Assembly (NCBI GenBank): GCA_900472625.1
Contig: UCIT01000009.1
Span: forward strand, 1-46,798
Reading direction: 5' to 3'
DNA length: 46,798 bases
From: Hyphomicrobiales bacterium
GTDB taxonomy: Bacteria > Pseudomonadota > Alphaproteobacteria > Rhizobiales > Rhizobiaceae
The notes under the pieces were generated by a model that saw nothing but the letters and a program-made list of their open reading frames with translations, did no database searches and had not been told where the DNA came from. Position 1 is the first letter of the stretch. Every line of letters begins with the position of its first letter. The position numbers were made by a program, and so were the translations under genes. Below, one piece after another: positions 41,476 through 46,798 of the stretch.

Positions 41476-42225
41476 TCAATAGATGCTGAATGGGAAGTAG
41501 GCGTCGTTGATCCGGTCGTACGTCCCGTCGAGTTTGATCTCTTTCAGTGCGGCATTGACCCGTTCGATAAGCGCCTTGTTGCCTTTGTGAGCAGTGATGT
41601 GGGCCGAGCTCTGCAGGAAGTCGCTGGAAATTGGGTCGCCGACGTAGCTGAAGACCGCGCCCTGGGGCGTCTCCATGAAGGTCAGAAGTTCGATCGCGTC
41701 TCCGATGAGCAGGTCGGCCTTTTTATCGATCAAAAGTCGTTGTGCAGCAGGCTGATCATCCGCGAGGACAATTACGCTTTTGGTGTAGGCGCTCTTGAGA
41801 TACTCGGCCTGGATGGTCCCAGCCTCCGCCGCGATGCGCACCCCAGCAAGCGCATCAGGCGCGCTGTCTTGGAACGTTTCGTTTCCGATCAAAACAGAAT
41901 GCGATCGATAGTACGGAGACGAGAAATCGATACGTGCAGCACGCTCTTTTGTGTAGGCCATACTCGCCACGATCAGATCGTATTGATTGCCTTCGAGACC
42001 CTCGATGATCTCCTTCCAAGGCACGGCCTGAAAGGTACAATCCGCTGACATCTTGGCACACAATGCCTTGGCGATATCGACATCGAACCCTTTGAGCTCA
42101 CCGGATTCAACGAAATTGAACGGCGGGTAAGCGCCCTCCGTCGCAATCCGTAAACTGTCGGCATGGCTTGCCCCAGCCGAGACAGCGATTGTTATACCAA
42201 TAGCGAGTGCGAACAGTCGAAACAT
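41476..42225 (-). CDS. Periplasmic amino-acid-type solute-binding protein (SBP_bac_3)
   Basis: A 249-residue protein. Signal peptide FRLFALAIGITIAVSAGASHA, then DSLRIATEGAYPPFNFVESGELKGFDVDIAKALCAKM, with DLIVASMAYTKERAARIDFSSPYYR and the hinge Arg/Asp residues of polar amino-acid-binding proteins. No permease or ATPase gene is near. It is instead coupled to a diguanylate cyclase, so it may act as a ligand-sensing partner rather than a transport component. Confidence 0.9.
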   Translation of the reverse strand: MFRLFALAIGITIAVSAGASHADSLRIATEGAYPPFNFVESGELKGFDVDIAKALCAKMSADCTFQAVPWKEIIEGLEGNQYDLIVASMAYTKERAARIDFSSPYYRSHSVLIGNETFQDSAPDALAGVRIAAEAGTIQAEYLKSAYTKSVIVLADDQPAAQRLLIDKKADLLIGDAIELLTFMETPQGAVFSYVGDPISSDFLQSSAHITAHKGNKALIERVNAALKEIKLDGTYDRINDAYFPFSIY

Positions 42226-42387
42226 AGTGGAATCTCCTCGATGTCCGATTGTAGCAAGCGAGAGCTAATAAAGCTTTTCAACCATGACTGCAATTTTGCG
42301 CTCCGTCTCGAACGGCGGGTGGTCCCTGTTGTCTTTGGAGATTTGGTACAAGACCCACAAGGGACATCGGAGCAAAATCGATCGGCA

Positions 42388-42618
42388 ATGACGGACTTCG
42401 GGGACGATTTTCAACCCGGCGAAAGCATTTACTGGAGCGCCGAATACATCGCGCGAGGCACGCAGTGGTACCACTTCAATGGTTGCGGCCGCTACGGCGA
42501 ATGGGATGCTGTAGGTCAGGCTTACGATATCCAAACGAGATTGCTGACCGATGTGGACGCCCAACTCATGACGCTTGTTTTTCTCGACTTTCAGGACAAC
42601 CAGCTCATCGCTGCGTAA
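42388..42618 (+). CDS. Hypothetical 76-residue protein
   Basis: Reads MTDFGDDFQPGESIYWSAEY, then QWYHFNGCGRYGEWDAVGQAYD and ends MTLVFLDFQDNQLIAA; aromatic-rich and soluble. The frame stays open upstream to 42163, so a longer start (for example ATG at 42241) is possible. CGGAG lies about 12 nt before the ATG at 42388. Family not recognised; divergent from the binding-protein gene. Confidence 0.4.
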   Translation: MTDFGDDFQPGESIYWSAEYIARGTQWYHFNGCGRYGEWDAVGQAYDIQTRLLTDVDAQLMTLVFLDFQDNQLIAA

Positions 42619-43690
42619 ACGCGCCCAGAGGGGCAAGCGGCCCATATCGCCTGCGGGCTGATTACGGCCGAGTCGCGCAGTTTTCCGGAAGTAATCTCCG
42701 TCTTAATTGACAGACGGTAGACCGTTGGCGTCGAGGTGGTCCATCAGACACTGACAGCCTTTGTCTTCGTAGGCTTCGAGCGGGCTGACGACGCCCGATC
42801 GGTTTTGCGGGCCAAGCGATCATGCAGGTACGTACAGATTGCTGAACTCGCTCCATGCAGGGTTCATCCTCGCGGTTTCGAGCAGCCATCTAGCGCCGCC
42901 AACGGCGGAGATATATCACAAATTACCTGATGGTATTTTCAGCGCTGTTATGGTGTGCGTTTTGAGTGCACTGAAACAGAGAAGGGCTGTTGGTCGCGGG
43001 CGCGCTTCGCGCTCAAATACACTGAGGATCAGCGATCAAAATGCGCCGCTTACGCGACGCCGCCTTCCAAGGCGGAGATGCGGTCGCGCAGTTCGACGAT
43101 GGCAAGCTCGCGGGCAAGCGACGAAATTCACGAATCCTTCGAAATCGTGGTGGACAGGACGACATCAAGTCGCTGGAAACTTGAGTGTTCTTTTTGTGTT
43201 CCTTATCGTTAGCGGCGTCAAGGAGCCAATCAGAGAGGAATCGAGTCCTAAGAATTGGTGATTCAGAAGATTAGCCGGATCAACCAATTTTAAGCCAATC
43301 CCGCGAGTTGGCATCGTCGCTGAAATCTTTGTCATCGCAGGCGCCTTGTGGATGGCCCATCGAATATTGGGCCGCCTGCCGGCGTCCCCTAGGCGGAGGG
43401 TGCCTATCCAGGGCTTCCAACCCTCCGCATAGAGAGACCCGCGGTGACTGGTCCGTCACGGTGGGTCGCTGAGGTGCTGGACTCTGATTAAGTCAACGTC
43501 GCATTAACGGATCAAGTCCAGCCCGTGAACCATATGCGCGTTGAAGGGCTGCGGCCACGCCTCCATATGGATGAGTTGGTCCGTGGATCGACGCGTGACT
43601 TCAGCCCAAAAGCGAATTATTCGAGGCGCACTCGTCAAAGCATATTGCCCGCCCTATGTTCCGCGCGTTGCAAATCTCTGCTTAGGAAAA
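42619..43690. other. Decayed region of about 1.1 kb
   Basis: No complete gene can be supported. A 25-codon minus-strand frame at about 43050-43125 reads LARELAIVELRDRISALEGG and ends in a stop; it looks like the coiled-coil C-terminus of a lost gene. A short perfect hairpin (CCGCCTT/AAGGCGG) is at about 43062-43077. One copy of the palindromic repeat described below lies at 43391-43432. Confidence 0.4.
43391..43432 (-). repeat. Palindromic intergenic repeat, copy A (inverted)
   Basis: TAGGCGGAGGGT ... ACCCTCCGCATA with an 18-bp loop. Read on the minus strand it shares GCGGAGGGTTGGAAGC and CACCCTCCGCCTAG with copy C. Confidence 0.75.
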
Positions 43691-43909
43691 ATGATATTGA
43701 CCAATCCTCAGGACTTGGACAGCTTCGAACTCCGAGCGCTCAAAAACCTTGTGAACGGCGAATGTGCTTACCTCACCGATTCCATTGTCCAGCGCTTGAT
43801 TTGGCTTTCATTGGCTACTCGGTCGGACGATGGCAAGGTCCACGCTTCAGAGCTGGGGAAGGATGTCGTTTTGAAGTCCCGCCCGCTCCGGTCAGAATTT
43901 TTCCAATAG
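43691..43909 (+). CDS. Hypothetical 72-residue protein
   Basis: Starts MILTNPQDLDSFELRALKNL with AGGA 4 nt before the ATG, continues CAYLTDSIVQRLIWLSLATR and SELGKDVVLKS. Helical, with no signal peptide. The open frame extends upstream to 43541 but the added part looks non-coding. Not recognised. It is flanked by repeat copies A and B. Confidence 0.45.
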   Translation: MILTNPQDLDSFELRALKNLVNGECAYLTDSIVQRLIWLSLATRSDDGKVHASELGKDVVLKSRPLRSEFFQ

Positions 43910-44020
43910 GTGCCGGGAACTGGCAAGCTCGCCGTCCGACTAAATGAAACGCGAGCTAGTGTGCTTCCCAGCCTCCCTACGCCTGTGGCAGACGGATCGA
44001 GGTATGACGGGTCATGAGAC

Positions 44021-44060
44021 GGCGGAGGGTTGAACTCTGAGGGAATAACATCCCTCCGCC
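44021..44060 (+). repeat. Palindromic intergenic repeat, copy B
   Basis: GGCGGAGGG at 44021-44029 and CCCTCCGCC at 44052-44060, followed by TAGCGCT. The loop differs from copies A and C. Confidence 0.75.
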
Positions 44061-44137
44061 TAGCGCTCACAGCATGCATCAGCGAGCGCGTGCTTCATAA
44101 CACACCAACGCCTGGATTGTTCCCTGCAAAGGAGAGC

Positions 44138-44182
44138 GGCGGAGGGTTGGAAGCTTAGGAGAGTCACCCTCCGCCTAGCGCT
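44138..44182 (+). repeat. Palindromic intergenic repeat, copy C
   Basis: GGCGGAGGGT at 44138-44147 and ACCCTCCGCC at 44166-44175, followed by TAGCGCT. The start GCGGAGGGTTGGAAGC is shared with copy A (inverted). Confidence 0.75.
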
Positions 44183-44329
44183 GTGGAGAGCTCGGACAAG
44201 CACCCACAGCGATGCCTCTCAACACCAATTTGCGTGAAATGTTCCGACGGTGGCAACCCGTTGATTTGAATCGGAACGAATCACATCTTCGAGAGCTAAG
44301 TCGCGTCAACAGTCATCGAGTAAAGCGTC

Positions 44330-44542
44330 ATGGATGGCATGCACCGCACCCCGATAGCACCGCTCGATGTCGAAATCGACGGTATCGGCAAGTACGCTCC
44401 CGCTTCGAGCGTTGAAGCGCTGACGGCGCTCCTAACGAGCCTTGAGTGGCCGAACAAGAAGCCGAAGGAGTTTCACCGAGCGCTGGTGTCGTCGCTCCAC
44501 CACGTAATTGAGCCAGCCGCCGCCCTACGCATTTCTTCTTAG
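44330..44542 (+). CDS. Short DUF982-like protein at the IS boundary
   Basis: A 70-residue protein reading MDGMHRTPIAPLDVEIDGIG, then SSVEALTALLTSLEWPNKKPKEFHRALVSSLHHVIEPAAALRISS. The EAL..LL..WP..........A block is the DUF982 pattern, but the usual C-terminal helix is missing. Its stop TAG spans the left IS boundary; the unoccupied site (one TA followed by G) would give the same stop, so the IS did not truncate it. No good Shine-Dalgarno is seen. Confidence 0.45.
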   Translation: MDGMHRTPIAPLDVEIDGIGKYAPASSVEALTALLTSLEWPNKKPKEFHRALVSSLHHVIEPAAALRISS

Positions 44543-45312
44543 GACGTGGACTCGCAAACTGAATTGATCCAAATCCGTGTCGCAACGAGTTTCAGTGCAG
44601 CAAGGTAATTGTCAGGGCGGCGGTCGTAGCGCGTGGCTAGGCCCCGCATGTGTTTGATACGATTGAAGAACCTCTCTACTTGATTTCGCTGCCTATAGAC
44701 CCAGCGACTGAAGCTGAAGCTCTTCTTCCGATTTATCTTTGTTGGGATGTTAGCCCAAGCCTTGCGGCCTTTCACAAACGCTCGGATCGCGTCGGTGTCA
44801 TAAGCTTTATCTGCAAGTAGCGTTGTGCCTGGTTCGATGTCAGAAATCAGCCTCTCAGCGACCGGGGCATCCGCTGCCTGGCCCGCTGTCAGCTCCATTT
44901 CGTAACGGTCGGCCATCCGCATCGACCATGGCATGGATTTTGGTCGTCAGGCCGCCGCGCGAACGTCCCATGCAAGGATCGGTAGAGCCCCCTTTTTTGC
45001 GTTGGCACCATGCTGGTGAACGCGCACACACGACGAGTCGATCATAACTATATCGCCGTCGTAACGCCTTGATACCGCTTCAAGAAGTCGGTCCCAAACG
45101 CCGGCTTTACGCCAGCGCGAGAACCGATTGTAAAGTGTCGTTCGAGGGCCGTAGCGCTCAGGGATATCCCGCCAAGAGCAACCCGTTCTGAAACGCCACA
45201 AAATGCCATTGATCACCCGGCGGTCATCAACACGTTCGACACCACGGCTCTTATTCGGCAAAAGTGGTGCGATGATCGCCCACTCTTCATCGCTAAGTTC
45301 ATGACGGCGCAT
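44539..45312 (-). pseudogene. IS5-family transposase in two frames, with an additional frameshift
   Basis: First frame (ATG at 45312): MRRHELSDEEWAIIAPLLP, RRVINGILWRFRTGCSWRDIPERYGP, first catalytic Asp in VMIDSSCVRVHQHG. At the A6G5 run (minus strand, 44988-44998) the frame should shift to reach CMGRSRGGLTTKIHAMVDADGRP, as in programmed-frameshift IS5 relatives. A second shift at about 44903-44906 is then needed to enter MELTAGQAADAPVAERLI, LLADKAYDTDAIR (second Asp) and YRQRNQVERFFNRIKHMRGLATRYDR (Glu). The first shift is probably programmed; the second is a lesion. The stop TAA is formed with the flanking TA. Confidence 0.78.
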
Positions 45313-45382
45313 ATCAATCTCCTTCCAAGGACATTGAATCATCATCGTGACTAAAGCGAAACCCTTTTATGGGGACGCGACC
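44542..45382 (-). mobile_element. IS5-family (IS427-type) insertion sequence, 841 bp
   Basis: The element starts GGACGTGGACTCGC and ends (inverse) GGTCGCGTCCCCAT, weakly similar imperfect terminal repeats (about 10 of 18 matches). A TA dinucleotide flanks both ends (44540-44541 and 45383-45384), the expected target duplication. Size matches IS427-group elements. The boundaries are my inference from the TA and the weak inverted repeats. Confidence 0.65.
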
Positions 45383-45721
45383 TAGCCGGTTCATGTTGTC
45401 TGCCGATAAATCAGCAGCACTCTCCTTTGCGAGTATACCCCGCACGACGTTACGAAGCTCTTCGCTGCGGATATTCCGAAGTCCGAGAAAATTCCGCGAC
45501 GATCTCCTCGAATTTACCTACCCATCTTTGGTTTCGGCAAAGATTTACGCATTGGACCTTCTAAGAATAAATTCAACACAGCGTTGCATTCCTAGAATGG
45601 TCTGCCTGCTTAAACGGAAAGCGCGCATCACCAGGCGAACAGCTTCTAACGGCATTGCTCGCCCTGGAGACGGCGTGGCTGAGAGACCAGTACGAATGGG
45701 AACTGAGGATTCCAAAAGTTG
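45383..45721. other. Spacer of about 340 bp between the IS and the resolvase remnant
   Basis: Open frames on the plus strand (45369-45752 and about 45569-45903) have no Shine-Dalgarno or known domain; the second overlaps the resolvase remnant. I see no supportable gene. Confidence 0.35.
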
Positions 45722-46250
45722 CTATTCGGATGATTTCGCTAGGACACGGTAGACCTGAATACGGGAACAGCCTAGAGTTTTGGCTATGGCGGACACTCGC
45801 CAACCTTCACCCTGCAAATTGTTTATCATTGAATGGTCCAAACCGCGCTTTTCCGCCGCCGTATACCCCGGCAGCTTTTGCTCGTTCGATAGCATTTCGT
45901 TGACGTTCTTTAATGAACCGTCGCTCCATCTGCGCCACCATGCAGAGCACGGTCAGAATAAGGTGACCCATCTCACCTCGCGTTGAGACGAGAGGGTCGA
46001 GGACCGTCACGTACGCTCCCCGCTCCTGGCAATCATGGACGATGTTCAGAACATCGCGAGTATCGCGTCCGAGCCGGTCGAGGCGGATGACAACTAGATC
46101 GTCGCCCTCCCTCAAGAACTCGATGATCGTTGCCAGTTCGGCTCGACCTTCGCGGCTGCCGCCGGACACCTTTTCTGAGCGGATGATCTCACAGCCTTCC
46201 CGTCGGAGGCGCTCTAGCTGGACCTCTAGATCCTGATCAATTGTGCTGAC
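45722..46250 (-). pseudogene. Serine resolvase/invertase, 5'-truncated and frameshifted
   Basis: The frame starts abruptly at VSTIDQDLEVQLERLRREG (46250), which keeps the catalytic Ser but lacks the preceding start codon and GYAR; a TGA lies a few codons upstream. The body IRLDRLGRDTRDVLNIVH and ERRFIKERQRNAIERAK is typical of the Tn3 resolvase family. At about 45830 a one-base insertion ends the frame (QFAG stop at 45807), while the C-terminal HTH (GEGWRVSAIAKTLGCSRIQVYRVLAKSSE) continues in another frame to 45722. The gene cannot make an intact enzyme. Confidence 0.82.
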
Positions 46251-46411
46251 AGGTTTAGGCCCGAGGCTACCGTGTCACAAATAGGCAGTGTCAACCCAGA
46301 TGTTATGGGGCAAACTGTAACATTCACTATGCCACGTTACGGTATACCCTCATGTGCCATGCAGAGCGGCGCCTTAACGCCGCCGCGCCATTATCAATTT
46401 GACTCGCATAG

Positions 46412-46436
46412 GGAACGTATCGGGGTCCAGGCCATT
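46412..46436 (+). promoter_or_regulatory. Candidate RpoE2-type promoter of the small secreted protein
   Basis: GGAAC at 46412-46416, 18 bp, then TT at 46435-46436, with the gene starting 54 bp downstream. It has the same spacing as the element upstream of the Ku genes. Confidence 0.4.
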
Positions 46437-46489
46437 CAGCTTGAGTTCAGCCCAATTGGCACAAGGTTTGTCCCGAAAGGACCACTACG

Positions 46490-46747
46490 ATGAAAATCAT
46501 TATTCTGGCATTCGCGTTTGTTCTCCCGCTGACAGAAGCAACGTACGCCTTCGACGTAAAAGGCACTGGCGGCGGCTATGATAGCCTGCTTGGCGCTGAC
46601 GCCAATGTCTGCCACCGGGAGCCTTGGCGATGCGATAAGAACGCGCGGCGACACCACGAGCGTTATGAGCGCGACTATGGCCGCCGAGACGACCGACGCG
46701 ACCGTTCATCGCATCGCAGTCGCCAGTATCGCGATTGGAACGACTAG
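46490..46747 (+). CDS. Small exported Arg/Asp-rich protein
   Basis: An 85-residue protein. Signal peptide KIIILAFAFVLPLTEATYA, then FDVKGTGGGYDSLLGADANVCHREPWRCDKNARR; two Cys may form a disulfide. The last ~35 residues are highly charged with repeated Arg-Asp-Tyr/Asp-Arg (YERDYGRRDDRRDR). AAGGA lies about 9 nt before the ATG, and a terminator follows. Probably periplasmic; function unknown. Confidence 0.75.
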   Translation: MKIIILAFAFVLPLTEATYAFDVKGTGGGYDSLLGADANVCHREPWRCDKNARRHHERYERDYGRRDDRRDRSSHRSRQYRDWND

Positions 46748-46753
46748 AAATTG

Positions 46754-46776
46754 GCCCCGCCTCGCGGGGCTTTTTT
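46754..46776 (+). terminator. Rho-independent terminator of the small secreted protein gene
   Basis: GCCCCGC (46754-46760) pairs with GCGGGGC (46764-46770) over a CTC loop, followed by six T (46771-46776). Confidence 0.92.
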
Positions 46777-46798
46777 CATGTTGATCGTCCAACTTCTT

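Noticed and set aside
42839..43261. A 140-codon plus-strand frame
   Set aside because: Arg/Ser/Pro-rich shadow composition, no ribosome-binding site, and a short coiled-coil remnant lies on the opposite strand.
44021..44182. CRISPR array or phage attachment sites
   Set aside because: The three repeats are palindromic, unequally spaced and in mixed orientation, with no spacer regularity and no cas genes.
44176..44182. LacI operators in the TAGCGCT tails of the repeats
   Set aside because: Only seven bases match, they lack the flanking ATCA/GTTA bases and no sugar gene is near.
45369..45752. A 127-codon frame after the IS
   Set aside because: Begins inside the IS end and has no recognisable domain or Shine-Dalgarno; probably fortuitous.

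Overview
The window looks like an accessory region (large plasmid, chromid or genomic island) of a Rhizobiales alphaproteobacterium, most likely Rhizobiaceae. The reasons are three DUF982 genes, a tandem Ku pair with an RpoE2-type promoter, a KaiC/hybrid-kinase operon, a HipA/HipB module, several ABC sugar transporters with dedicated regulators, and IS5- and IS21-type remnants. The taxonomy is inferred from gene content only; there is no rRNA or tRNA in the window.

Layout. 0-5.3 kb: a HAD phosphatase, small orphan genes, a DUF982 gene, a toxin-first hipA-hipB operon with a palindromic operator, and a decayed IS21 istA. 5.3-15.5 kb: signalling and stress genes. These are a two-domain KaiC overlapping a hybrid histidine kinase, an AI-2E/PerM-type membrane protein with a soluble tail, a frameshifted receiver protein, a cupin, an ArsR-type regulator, and two Ku genes with a small DUF1488-like gene. 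15.5-21.3 kb: a LysR regulator divergent from an ABC sugar importer (binding protein plus two permeases, no ATPase) and a cytoplasmic formylglycine-type sulfatase. 22-37.5 kb: a large catabolic locus under one LacI regulator. 37.5-42.6 kb: Nudix, DUF982, a broken YCII gene, a small orphan gene, and a periplasmic amino-acid-binding protein coupled to a diguanylate cyclase. 42.6-46.8 kb: a gene-poor, decayed region with three copies of a palindromic repeat, an 841-bp IS5-type element, a truncated resolvase and a small secreted Arg/Asp-rich protein.

The most interesting part is 22-37.5 kb. Near-identical operators (core TAGCGCTA or close) lie in the three divergent or leader regions at 26.13, 28.2 and 37.5 kb. 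They link the RbsA-RbsC-FAH operon, a lactonase-like amidohydrolase, the lacI gene, a lone periplasmic binding protein, and an eight-gene operon (RbsC, RbsB, RbsA, RbsD/FucU, Gfo/Idh/MocA, MaoC, CaiB, and a binding-protein-like protein with no signal peptide). The enzymes resemble a non-phosphorylating sugar oxidation route: mutarotase, dehydrogenase, lactonase and a terminal FAH-type cleavage. A type III CoA-transferase and a MaoC hydratase are added, which the known fucose, rhamnose and arabinose routes do not use. The substrate cannot be named from sequence. I regard this locus as the best candidate for an undescribed system.

Several genes carry single-base frameshifts (istA, receiver protein, YCII, transposase, resolvase). 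This fits decay in a mobile-element-rich region, although base-calling errors cannot be excluded without reads.
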